64,000 nt of DNA from Pontibacter amylolyticus (GTDB lineage Bacteria; Bacteroidota; Bacteroidia; Cytophagales; Hymenobacteraceae), in the NCBI RefSeq assembly GCF_014638845.1, contig NZ_BMFP01000002.1:142373-206372 (forward strand). The letters run 5' to 3'. The notes under the pieces are model-generated. The model made no database searches. It was not told where the DNA came from and saw only the letters and a list, made by a program, of their open reading frames with translations. The position numbers and the translations under genes were made by a program. This document shows positions 8,602 through 16,402 of this stretch, piece after piece. Position 1 is the stretch's first letter. Each line of letters opens with the position of its first letter.

Positions 8602-9930
8602 ATGCACCACTTGCAGAGCTCCCTGACAAAAGCGGCAGATACCGTTATGGAAGAACAAGATATCGTCAAGCAAGCCAGTGAGTACGTTTTCAGGCTTTTT
8701 AAGGAACAGCTGTCCAAGAAGCTTGTTTACCACAATTACAAACACACCTTCGAGACTGCTAATGAAGCCCGGCAACTAGGCGAACTGCATGGTCTGAGCC
8801 CTGAGGAACTACAGGACCTGGAGCTGGCCGCCTGGTTTCATGACACTGGTTATATCAAAGCCTACGACGGGCATGAAGAAGAAAGCGTACATTATGCTGC
8901 CTCTTGGCTACAGGAAAAGAACTACCCGCCCGAGCGCGTTGCCCGTGTGACTGACTGCATTATGGCCACCAGGCACGGCATTAAACCCCAAACCCTGCTG
9001 CATGAGGTCATCGTGGATGCGGACATGGCCAACATCGGCAAAGAAACCTTTTTTGCCACAGCCGAGCTGCTGCGTGTGGAATGGGAGATCTTCAAAGACA
9101 AGTTTTTCACGGATCAGGAGTGGGCGCAGTTCCAGATGGAGTTCCTGCTCTCAACCTCCTTCTACACCGCAAAGGCCCAGCACAAATATGCTGAGCAGCT
9201 CGGCCTGAACATACAGGAGCAGCGCAACCAGCTGCAGAAAGAGTCGAAGAAGCTGAAGAAGGAAGAGAAAGAGCAGCGCGAAACACTGGCCCAGCCCAAA
9301 CGCGGTATCGAAACCATGTTCCGCAACACCTACCGCACGCACCTCAACCTGAGCGCCATCGCTGACAACAAGGCCAACATGATGATCAGCCTCAACGCCA
9401 TCATCATGTCCGTGATCATCACCTACCTGAGCACCAAGACCTCTATTACGGGGGCTGAGTTTGCCCAGCACCGTTCGCTGCTTATACCGGTGGGTACGCT
9501 GTTGCTGACCACGCTTGGCTCGGTGATCTTCGCCATTATTTCGGCGCAGCCGGAGGTAACGAGTTTCTCTTTCAACCGAAAGAAGATCGACAGCAAAAAA
9601 GTGAACCTGCTCTTCTTCGGCAACTTCACCAATATCCCACTGGAGGATTTCCAAAACGGCATGCACGAGATCATGCGCGACAAACAATCGCTTTACACAA
9701 ACATGATCACCGACATCTATTATTTGGGTGAAGTGCTGAGCCGCAAGTATAAGATCCTGCGCGTTTCCTACTCTATTTTTATGGTGGGGCTGATATTGAC
9801 CGTGATCGCCTTCGGCATTTCCATCGCCCTGTACGACGAACCTATGCTGGAGCCAACCCCACAGGAGCAGACTCCGCAGGGACAGCAAACTCCACAAGAA
9901 CAGTCCCCGCAAGAACAGACCAACCAGTAA
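8602..9930 (+). CDS. HD phosphohydrolase fused to Pycsar-effector-like membrane domain
   Basis: A 442-residue protein in two parts. Residues about 25-200 are an HD phosphohydrolase: HNYKH (44-48), WFHD (78-81) and DADM (139-142) match the metal ligands of the family, which cleaves nucleotide or cyclic-nucleotide phosphoesters. A charged coiled-coil linker (205-235) leads to a domain with Tyr-Arg-His and SAIADNKANMMISLNAI (251-267) plus hydrophobic segments near 263-277, 293-315 and 388-410. This matches the PycTM/DUF5706 domain found in effectors of Pycsar anti-phage systems. The tail repeats PQEQ. No pyrimidine cyclase gene lies nearby, so it stands alone. An internal ATG at 8647 is possible. 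Confidence 0.85.
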   Translation: MHHLQSSLTKAADTVMEEQDIVKQASEYVFRLFKEQLSKKLVYHNYKHTFETANEARQLGELHGLSPEELQDLELAAWFHDTGYIKAYDGHEEESVHYAASWLQEKNYPPERVARVTDCIMATRHGIKPQTLLHEVIVDADMANIGKETFFATAELLRVEWEIFKDKFFTDQEWAQFQMEFLLSTSFYTAKAQHKYAEQLGLNIQEQRNQLQKESKKLKKEEKEQRETLAQPKRGIETMFRNTYRTHLNLSAIADNKANMMISLNAIIMSVIITYLSTKTSITGAEFAQHRSLLIPVGTLLLTTLGSVIFAIISAQPEVTSFSFNRKKIDSKKVNLLFFGNFTNIPLEDFQNGMHEIMRDKQSLYTNMITDIYYLGEVLSRKYKILRVSYSIFMVGLILTVIAFGISIALYDEPMLEPTPQEQTPQGQQTPQEQSPQEQTNQ

Positions 9931-10001
9931 GTAATGGGTATAAGACAAAGCCTGCGGAGGTTAGCGTAGCACGCTACCAGACCAAAAAGTATAAAACAGA
10001 A

Positions 10002-10037
10002 AGAGAGCCTGGCTACTGATGCCAGGCTCTCTTTTTT
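10002..10037. terminator. Bidirectional terminator
   Basis: A perfect 12-base stem, AGAGAGCCTGGC (10002-10013) and GCCAGGCTCTCT (10021-10032), followed by six T residues. It lies between the convergent HD-PycTM and CNNM/CBS genes. Confidence 0.9.
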
Positions 10038-10067
10038 GCTTGGAGATTAGAATGGTCTTGGTTCGAG

Positions 10068-11363
10068 CTAAGATGCTTCCTCGCTTTCAATGGGCTTTAG
10101 AATAACTTTGTCCACCCTGAACCCGTCCATGTCCACTATCTCAAACTCATAGCCGCTGATCTGAAACTTGTCGCCGGCGACTGGCAGCTTGTCCAGCTCA
10201 TAGGAGATGAATCCGGCCAGCGTAACGTAGTTGTCGGCGTCTTTGGGTATAACCTCCCGCCTCAGTTCCCGGTTCAGGTCGTAGATTTCCATGGAGCCGT
10301 TCACGAGAAGCGATCCATCGTCTCTTTTCACAACATCCGGTTCATCATGCTCGTCCAAATCCGGAATGTCTCCCACAATGGCTTCCAAGATGTCATGCAG
10401 CGTGATGATGCCTTCACTCGAACCGTACTCATCCACCACGATTCCCAGGTACTGCTTCTGCTTTTTGAAAATGTTCAGCACCACGCTCACCATCATGGTT
10501 TCGGGGATGTAAATGGGCGGCTGCAGAACGCTTTGCAGCGGCTCCCCTTTATTCTCCGCCAGATACTCGTAGAAGCGCTTTGCCGTCAGTATCCCGATGA
10601 TCTTATCGAAGCTGCCATCGCCCACAGGAAATTTAGAGTGCGCGCTGTGCTGAATCATATCCCTGATGGCATCGATGGGCTGGTTGATGTCGATGTACTC
10701 CACGTCCATGCGGTGGGTGCGCAGGTTTTTGGCGCGCTGCTCGGAGTAAGTGAAAATGTTCTGGTGCAGCTGAATTTCCTCCTTCGCCAGGATGCCCTGC
10801 TTGCCAGCTGTCTTTATTATCTGCCGGAGCTCTTCTTCCGACATCTTCTCTTCTGACGGCTCCTTGATGCCGAGCACTTTGATGACCAGGTTAGTGGAGC
10901 CGGAGAGCAGCTTCACCAACGGAAGGGTGAGGCTAGTGAACACCTGGATGATGGGCGCTACAAAAAGGGCGATGTTGTCGGCATTGCCAAGCGCTATGGT
11001 TTTGGGTATCAGCTCCCCGATCACGATGGTGAAGTAAGTGATAAGTCCTATCACCAGCACAATGGAGAGCGTATCGGCGTAGGGCGCCAGAAAATCTATA
11101 CCTACCAGCCACTGCCTCACATCGTCGGACAGGGCGGCCCCACCATAGGCACCAGACACAATGCCGATCAGCGTGATGCCAACCTGTATGGCTGACAGGA
11201 AATTCTCCGGCGATTCGAGCAGTTTCAAAACCGTTTCCGCGTTTTTGCTTCCCTGCTTTGCCTTGTTCATAATCCTGTTTCTGTTAACGGAGATGATGGA
11301 CAGCTCAGACAAGGCGAAGAAGCCGTTAAGCAGGGTCAGGAGTATTAAAATGACAATTTCCAT
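10068..11363 (-). CDS. CNNM/CBS-domain transporter of the HlyC/CorC family
   Basis: A 431-residue inner-membrane protein with the standard order: CNNM (DUF21) transmembrane domain at about 1-190 with hydrophobic spans and the IGELIPKTIAL motif, a CBS pair at about 205-335 (VVDEYGSSEGIITLHDILEAIVGDI is the second CBS), and a C-terminal CorC/HlyC domain from about 350. Family members are linked to magnesium or cobalt efflux and were once called hemolysins; no toxin function is implied. It is a single gene convergent with the HD-PycTM gene and ending at a shared terminator. Ion specificity cannot be told. Confidence 0.9.
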   Translation of the reverse strand: MEIVILILLTLLNGFFALSELSIISVNRNRIMNKAKQGSKNAETVLKLLESPENFLSAIQVGITLIGIVSGAYGGAALSDDVRQWLVGIDFLAPYADTLSIVLVIGLITYFTIVIGELIPKTIALGNADNIALFVAPIIQVFTSLTLPLVKLLSGSTNLVIKVLGIKEPSEEKMSEEELRQIIKTAGKQGILAKEEIQLHQNIFTYSEQRAKNLRTHRMDVEYIDINQPIDAIRDMIQHSAHSKFPVGDGSFDKIIGILTAKRFYEYLAENKGEPLQSVLQPPIYIPETMMVSVVLNIFKKQKQYLGIVVDEYGSSEGIITLHDILEAIVGDIPDLDEHDEPDVVKRDDGSLLVNGSMEIYDLNRELRREVIPKDADNYVTLAGFISYELDKLPVAGDKFQISGYEFEIVDMDGFRVDKVILKPIESEEAS

Positions 11364-11692
11364 AGAGGTGTCGGGTAGTGAGAAAGATGAATTATCTGCC
11401 TTTATACCTTATGCAATGAAAAGGGTATAAAGAATGCCACTAATTTAAGTAAATCCTCAGTAAAGGATGTTGTTAATGACACGCGGTATCTTATATGTGT
11501 AAATCATACTTTATTTAAACGTATTACGCCTTTTATGATGTAATCAGAAAAGTTATCTTTGCACAGTCAGCTATTAAACTTTGTGCTGTTTAGCTATGAT
11601 TCTGGAAGACGTGTAACACAGAGTGTAACGCATTTTTGCAAATATCTGGCAAGAGTGAGCTGAAAAGAACCAGCCAGGCATATAGTTCACAG
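11364..11692. other. AT-rich intergenic region upstream of tRNA-Arg
   Basis: 329 bases between the start of the minus-strand CNNM/CBS gene and tRNA-Arg. It contains the tRNA promoter listed separately and three GGTATA/TATACC sites near its left end. I see no coding potential. Confidence 0.5.
11531..11561 (+). promoter_or_regulatory. Promoter of tRNA-Arg
   Basis: TATCTTTG (11554-11561) is an exact match to the Bacteroidota -7 consensus TAnnTTTG; TTTT at 11531-11534, 19 bases upstream, is a near match to the -33 element. The predicted start lies about 125 bases before the mature tRNA. Confidence 0.6.
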
Positions 11693-11767
11693 GGCCCTGT
11701 AGTTCAATGGATAGAATAGGAGTTTCCTAAACTTTAGATAGCAGTTCGATTCTGCTCAGGGCCACCA
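11693..11767 (+). tRNA. tRNA-Arg (anticodon CCT)
   Basis: A full cloverleaf can be drawn. Acceptor GGCCCTG (11693-11699) pairs with CAGGGCC (11757-11763), followed by discriminator A and an encoded CCA. The D stem is GTTC/GAAT, the anticodon loop is TTCCTAA with anticodon CCT, and the T arm is AGCAG-TTCGATT-CTGCT. The anticodon stem contains two G.U pairs, which is slightly weak. It reads the AGG codon. Confidence 0.95.
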
Positions 11768-11911
11768 TTTTAAGAGTCTTCCGGCGTGGTTGAAGAGCTA
11801 GGCCCACCACTTCGCCTTAATAGCAAGAGGCTGAGTTACTTCGCCAGTTCACTATATTTTAGATTTTATATTTTATTCGCTATCTTGGAGCTGAAGCCAC
11901 TCTCTAACACC

Positions 11912-12247
11912 ATGAAAACAACCTTAACAGTATGCGTACTGGCTCTCTTCACCAGCCTTGCTGCCTGCAACAGCGAGCATCGGAGCACGGAGGTAGACGG
12001 ATCTGAGGCTACCGTTGCCAGCGAAACCGGGGGGCTCCCGGCAGATGTACTCTATGCCACCCGGCCCCTGATGGGGGGAGAGGTATACAGAACAGCCAGC
12101 TTTCAGGCGGTCAGTTTGCTCCGCTTCGACACCACACAGGTCATCCAGGTGCTCGACACTTCCGATGTGATGTTTGTGAAAGCCCGTGTGCACCGAGACA
12201 CCACCGCTTATACAGGGTTTGTATCCAAAGCTATCCTGCCGGAATAA
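11912..12247 (+). CDS. Small lipoprotein, possibly SH3-like
   Basis: A 111-residue protein opening with a lipoprotein signal peptide (KTTLTVCVLALFTSLAAC, lipobox LAAC). The remaining 90 residues include YATRPLMGGEVYRTASF and FVKARVHRDTTAYTGFVSKAILPE, a pattern like small bacterial SH3 folds that end in a conserved 'G(F/W)V' strand. I do not recognise the family with certainty. I use the ATG at 11912; starting earlier would bury the signal peptide. The gene follows tRNA-Arg and ends at a strong terminator shared with a convergent gene. Confidence 0.7.
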   Translation: MKTTLTVCVLALFTSLAACNSEHRSTEVDGSEATVASETGGLPADVLYATRPLMGGEVYRTASFQAVSLLRFDTTQVIQVLDTSDVMFVKARVHRDTTAYTGFVSKAILPE

Positions 12248-12258
12248 TCCGCTAAAGC

Positions 12259-12308
12259 ATAAAACAAGAAAGGCCGCTCTGTTTGCAGAGCGGCCTTTCT
12301 TGTTTTAT
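12259..12308. terminator. Bidirectional terminator, perfect 23-bp inverted repeat
   Basis: Positions 12259-12281 and 12286-12308 are exactly complementary with a TTTG loop. The stem is GC-rich at the top and A/T-rich at the base, giving a T-run on both strands. It separates convergent genes. Confidence 0.95.
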
Positions 12309-12318
12309 AGTTGCTGCT

Positions 12319-12687
12319 TTATTTAACGACAACCCGTCTGACAGAACTGTAGCCGTCAGCCTCAATCTTGACATAGTATAGCCCCTTGGCAAGGCGGGTC
12401 AGGTCTACGGTCTTGGTTGCATGAATGTCAGGTCGGCTGATCACTTCATGATACACCTCGTTTCCAATCACATTTAAAATGCGCAACTCCACCTGCTGGG
12501 TGTTAAGCTGGGCAAACGAAATTGTAAAAACCCCGTTGTTGGGGTTAGGATAAATAGCAACTTCCTTTTCCTGTTGCTCCAGGCTCTTACTCTTCGTATC
12601 AGCTTGTACAGGAGCGGGCTCGCGTACCTGGGCATCTGCCAGTAAGACTGTCATAGAGAAAAAGAAAGTAAGTATAATTTGCTTCAT
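12319..12687 (-). CDS. Minimal secreted protein with T9SS sorting domain
   Basis: A 122-residue protein: a signal peptide (about 1-19, ending ADAQ), a 25-residue charged linker, then a complete type A C-terminal sorting domain of the type IX secretion system (YPNPNNGVFTISF from about residue 45, ending GYSSVRRVVVK). Normally this domain is attached to a large cargo; here there is almost none. It may be a remnant of a larger exported protein or a tiny exported peptide. The gene stands alone, convergent with the lipoprotein gene and divergent from the oxidoreductase. Confidence 0.85.
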   Translation of the reverse strand: MKQIILTFFFSMTVLLADAQVREPAPVQADTKSKSLEQQEKEVAIYPNPNNGVFTISFAQLNTQQVELRILNVIGNEVYHEVISRPDIHATKTVDLTRLAKGLYYVKIEADGYSSVRRVVVK

Positions 12688-12848
12688 ATTGAAAATTAAG
12701 ATTTTGTCCTTCTGAGTATATACAAAAGTTGTTCCATATTGTTAACGTTTGGAGCAACAATTTGTTCTTGCATTTTACGCACCAAATCAGATGCTTTCAC
12801 CAAATAACAGAAAGTTTTTTTGGACTTAAAACATATTGCCTGTCAATT

Positions 12849-13958
12849 ATGCAGATAGCCGTTATCGGAGGGGGCCTTGCCGGACTGACCAGTGCAATCG
12901 CACTGGCCAACCAGGGACTTTCCGTGACGCTGATCGAAAAAAAATCCTACCCGCTGCATAAGGTATGCGGCGAATACGTCTCGAACGAAGTGCTGCCTTA
13001 TCTCCGTGCCATCGGAGCAGACCCGGCGGCCCTCAACCCCGCTCCGATCTCCCGCTTTCAACTCACCTCACCGAAAGGCGTCATGCTGGAGTCGCCCCTT
13101 GACCTGGGCGGGTTTGGCGTGAGCCGCTACACCCTCGATCACTTTCTGTACCAGGTGGCCCTGGCGAAAGGGGTACAGGTACGGCTGCAAACGGCGGTGC
13201 AGGACGTGCGGTTTGCGGGCGACCAATTTGTTCTCAAATTATCCGACGGCGATACCCTTACGGCTGAGGTGGCACTGGGAGCGTTTGGCAAGCGCAGCGC
13301 CTTAGACCGGCAGCTCAACCGCTCCTTCTTTGCAAAGCGCTCCCCTTACATCGGCGTAAAATACCACCTGCGCCTCGACATGCCCACTGACCTCATCGCC
13401 CTGCATAATTTTCAGGATGGCTATGCCGGTATATCGGCAATCGAAGACGGCCGCTACTGCTTCTGCTACCTCACCACCCGCGAGAACCTGCGCCGGAATG
13501 GGTCTATACCTGCCATGGAGCGGGCTGTTTTACAGCAGAATCCGCACCTGCACCGGATTTTTTCGGAGGCCGAATTCCTGTACGAGCAGCCTGAAGTCAT
13601 CAACGAAATCTCCTTTGCCACCAAAACCTGTGTGGAAGACCACCTGCTCATGTGCGGTGATGCGGCCGGCATGATCACGCCGCTTTGCGGAAACGGCATG
13701 GCCATGGCCATCCATGCAGGTAAGCTGGCGGCAGAGCAGGTGGTGCATTATTTCGAAAACGGTCGCAACCGGCAGGAATTGGAAAGGGGCTATACCCTGG
13801 CCTGGGAAAAGCAGTTCAAGCGCCGCCTGCAGCTGGGCCGTGCGGTGCAGCGACTGTTTGGCAACCCGCTGCTCTCGGAGATGGCGGTGGGCACGCTGCG
13901 TTACCTGCCGGCAGCCGTGCGCCTGATCATGCGCCAGACCCACGGGCAGCCCTTCTAA
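12849..13958 (+). CDS. FAD-dependent oxidoreductase (geranylgeranyl reductase/hydroxylase-like)
   Basis: A 369-residue flavoprotein. QIAVIGGGLAGLTSAIALA at the N-terminus is the FAD-binding Rossmann motif, VCGEYVSNEVL near residue 40 is typical of the geranylgeranyl-reductase-like branch, and LMCGDAAGMITPLCGNGMAMA near 275 is the GD flavin motif. Start is the ATG at 12849; sequence upstream is AT-rich and non-coding in style. It is the first gene of a probable operon with the type III polyketide synthase and methyltransferase. By analogy with the srsA/B/C set of Streptomyces it may hydroxylate a phenolic lipid ring; this is inference. Confidence 0.88.
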   Translation: MQIAVIGGGLAGLTSAIALANQGLSVTLIEKKSYPLHKVCGEYVSNEVLPYLRAIGADPAALNPAPISRFQLTSPKGVMLESPLDLGGFGVSRYTLDHFLYQVALAKGVQVRLQTAVQDVRFAGDQFVLKLSDGDTLTAEVALGAFGKRSALDRQLNRSFFAKRSPYIGVKYHLRLDMPTDLIALHNFQDGYAGISAIEDGRYCFCYLTTRENLRRNGSIPAMERAVLQQNPHLHRIFSEAEFLYEQPEVINEISFATKTCVEDHLLMCGDAAGMITPLCGNGMAMAIHAGKLAAEQVVHYFENGRNRQELERGYTLAWEKQFKRRLQLGRAVQRLFGNPLLSEMAVGTLRYLPAAVRLIMRQTHGQPF

Positions 13959-14144
13959 TCCCTTACATCTTAAAACGGCCGCTTTCGTACTAATCCAAAC
14001 CTGTAGCTGCATCTTTTTATAGGAAAAGCACAAACATAGTGCTTGCCTGCCTGTTGCTGCTATGCTTCTATCAGACGGGCAGGAAGCAGGTACAGTATTC
14101 CTTTATTTTGCTTTGAATCGAATTCTTAGAACGGACACCAGCTC

Positions 14145-15266
14145 ATGAAAAGCTATATATGCGGTATCGGCACAGCTAATCCCCCCAACAAAATCCCGCA
14201 GATGCAGGTGGCTGACTTCATGGCCGCGGCCCACCAACTCGATGAAGCGGGAAGCCGCAAACTCAAGGCACTTTACCGCGTGTCAGGTATAGGACAGCGC
14301 TACAGTGTGCTCGAAGACTTTACCCGCCAAAACGGCGACTTCACCTTCTTCCCCAACACCCACGATCTGGAGCCTTTCCCCACCGTGCAGAAACGCATGG
14401 AGGTATACCGCAAGCACGCCCTCGACCTCTCGGAACAGGCGGTGCGCAATTGCCTGGACCAGGTGAGCGATACTTCCCTCCAAAGCCTGACGCACCTGAT
14501 CACGGTGAGCTGCACCGGCATGTACGCGCCCGGCCTCGACATTGAGCTCGTGGAGCGACTCGAACTGAACTCCTCGGTGCAGCGCACGGCTGTTAATTTC
14601 ATGGGCTGCTACGCGGCTTTCAACGCCATCAAACTGGCCGACGCCATTTGCAAAGCCGATCCGGGTGCGAGGGTGATGCTGGTGTGCACCGAGATCTGCA
14701 CCATCCATTTTCAGAAGAACCCCGAGGAGGACCACCTGGTGTCAAACGCCCTGTTTGGCGATGGCGCGGCGGCGGTGCTCATGCAGGGCCAGCCTTGCCA
14801 GGAGGTGAGCCTCGAGCTGCAGTCTTTCCACTGCGACCTGGCCCCGGCCGGCAAACGCGAAATGGCCTGGCACATCGGTGACACGGGCTTTGAGATGACG
14901 CTCTCCTCCTACGTACCGGATCTCATTAAAAACGGCATTAGGCAACTGACCGACCGCCTGCTGCAAGGGCTCCGCACTACGGTGTCGGAGATCAAGCTGT
15001 TTGCCATACACCCCGGCGGCCGCCGCATCCTGGAGGTGATCGAACAGGAGCTGGGTATGACGCGCGATGACAACCGCTTTGCCTACCGTGTGCTGCACGA
15101 GTTTGGCAACATGTCGTCGGCGACGGTACTCTTTGTGCTGAAGGAGCTGATGGCGAGCCTGACCACAAAGGAAAAAGACGAGCCGGTGCTGAGCTTTGCC
15201 TTCGGCCCCGGCCTGACATTGGAATCGATGTTACTGAGGGTGCACTATGCTGAAGCAAAGGTCTAA
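14145..15266 (+). CDS. Type III polyketide synthase
   Basis: A 373-residue chalcone-synthase-like enzyme that condenses malonyl-CoA units onto an acyl starter without an acyl carrier protein. The triad is intact: Cys155 in NFMGCYAAF, His289 in FAIHPGGRRI and Asn322 in FGNMSSATV. Length and the GxGxA-type opening (CGIGTANPP) fit the family. Its last 20 bases overlap the next gene, a sign of translational coupling with the methyltransferase. Product could be an alkylresorcinol, alkylpyrone or related phenolic lipid; starter specificity cannot be read directly. Confidence 0.95.
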   Translation: MKSYICGIGTANPPNKIPQMQVADFMAAAHQLDEAGSRKLKALYRVSGIGQRYSVLEDFTRQNGDFTFFPNTHDLEPFPTVQKRMEVYRKHALDLSEQAVRNCLDQVSDTSLQSLTHLITVSCTGMYAPGLDIELVERLELNSSVQRTAVNFMGCYAAFNAIKLADAICKADPGARVMLVCTEICTIHFQKNPEEDHLVSNALFGDGAAAVLMQGQPCQEVSLELQSFHCDLAPAGKREMAWHIGDTGFEMTLSSYVPDLIKNGIRQLTDRLLQGLRTTVSEIKLFAIHPGGRRILEVIEQELGMTRDDNRFAYRVLHEFGNMSSATVLFVLKELMASLTTKEKDEPVLSFAFGPGLTLESMLLRVHYAEAKV

Positions 15267-15948
15267 CCAAGCCGAACTGATGGACGACCTCAGCCTGTCG
15301 GGGGACGAGCTGCGGCGCAACCTCGAAGAGCTGGAGGTGATCAACACCTGGCTGGGCGGGTATAAGGTGGTGCTCGATGCGCTGGAGCAGCTGCTGGCTG
15401 GGTATACGGGTCCGCCCTTGCGCCTGGCCGACATCGGCTGCGGAGGAGGTGACACGCTGCGCCACATTGCCAAGTGGGCCCGCCGCAAAAACATACCCAT
15501 GCAGCTCACAGGTATAGACGCCAACGACTTTATGGTGCGCTACGCCCGGCAGCGCTGCGGCGGCTTCCCTGAAATTGAACTGGAACAGCACGATGTGTTT
15601 TCGGAGAACTTTCAGCGGCAGCGGTATGACATGATCGTCTGCAGCCTTTTCTGCCACCATTTCACAGATGATCAACTCGTGCAGATGTTCCGGCAACTGC
15701 ACCGGCAGGCAGGTATGGCCGTCATCGTCAACGACCTGCACCGCCACTGGCTGGCCTACCACTCCATCAAGTGGCTCACGAAAGCCTTCTCCGAATCGCA
15801 CCTGGTCCGGCACGATGCGCCACTCTCCGTTTGGCGTGCTTTCAGAAAAGAGGAACTGCAGCAACTGGTGCAACAGGCAGGTATAGACAGGTATAGCCTG
15901 CGCTGGATGTGGGCGTTCCGGTGGCAGCTCCTTTTGAAAAAAGCCTAA
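15247..15948 (+). CDS. Class I SAM-dependent methyltransferase of the polyketide cluster
   Basis: A 233-residue methyltransferase with a Rossmann fold: LADIGCGGGDTLRHIA near residues 59-74 is the SAM-binding loop, IDANDFMVRYAR follows, and MIVCSLFCHHFTDDQ is motif II. Its ATG lies 20 bases inside the polyketide synthase gene, so the two are coupled. It likely methylates the polyketide product on oxygen or carbon; which one is unknown. Two very small membrane proteins follow on the same strand. Confidence 0.88.
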   Translation: MLKQRSNQAELMDDLSLSGDELRRNLEELEVINTWLGGYKVVLDALEQLLAGYTGPPLRLADIGCGGGDTLRHIAKWARRKNIPMQLTGIDANDFMVRYARQRCGGFPEIELEQHDVFSENFQRQRYDMIVCSLFCHHFTDDQLVQMFRQLHRQAGMAVIVNDLHRHWLAYHSIKWLTKAFSESHLVRHDAPLSVWRAFRKEELQQLVQQAGIDRYSLRWMWAFRWQLLLKKA

Positions 15949-15987
15949 CAATTAGTACCTTAACTGGGTATACCAACTTACTCCCTT

Positions 15988-16164
15988 ATGATGCGACGTC
16001 TCAACTTGCCTTACCTGCTTTCGGTACTGCTGGCTGCCGCGGCGTTTTATTTCGCCTGGTCCCGTGAGTTTGTGACGAATGTATGGCTGGCACTGGCCCT
16101 GCTGGCGACGCTGCTACCGGCTGTATACCTGGTGTTGCGGCACGCCCGCGACCGGTATGGCTGA
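15988..16164 (+). CDS. Small two-span membrane protein
   Basis: A 58-residue frame starting at the doubled ATG at 15988 and ending at TGA 16162-16164. It has two hydrophobic segments (about 7-23 and 32-50) separated by WSREFVTN and a basic C-terminus (RHARDRYG), typical of a real small inner-membrane protein. It lies 39 bases after the methyltransferase and 23 bases before another small membrane protein, so it may be the fourth gene of the polyketide operon. No family recognised. Confidence 0.55.
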   Translation: MMRRLNLPYLLSVLLAAAAFYFAWSREFVTNVWLALALLATLLPAVYLVLRHARDRYG

Positions 16165-16187
16165 ATCGCTCACTTAACCCTTAAGAC

Positions 16188-16400
16188 ATGAACAAAAGCA
16201 CGCTTAATTTCTGGATACTCTTCATCGTCTCCATCATTATCTCGGCACTCGTTCTCTCTATTTTTGTGAAGATGCTCAAGATTGCCCTGTTTGCGATTCT
16301 GGTGCTCGTACTGGCACCGATCGTTTACATCCTGCTCAAGCTGCTGCTCCCTGGCGCACGAGGCAAGAGCGAAGACGATAAGCTCAAGTCCAGGCCTTAG
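16188..16400 (+). CDS. Small hydrophobic membrane protein
   Basis: A 70-residue protein with two long hydrophobic spans (about 8-29 and 31-54) and a charged C-terminal tail. Its stop lies two bases from the stop of the convergent histone-deacetylase-like gene, leaving no room for a terminator. Probably co-transcribed with the polyketide cluster. Function unknown. Confidence 0.65.
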   Translation: MNKSTLNFWILFIVSIIISALVLSIFVKMLKIALFAILVLVLAPIVYILLKLLLPGARGKSEDDKLKSRP

Positions 16401-16402
16401 GT

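Noticed and set aside
8602..9930. A complete Pycsar defence system
   Set aside because: No pyrimidine cyclase or other defence gene is adjacent; only the effector-like domain is present.
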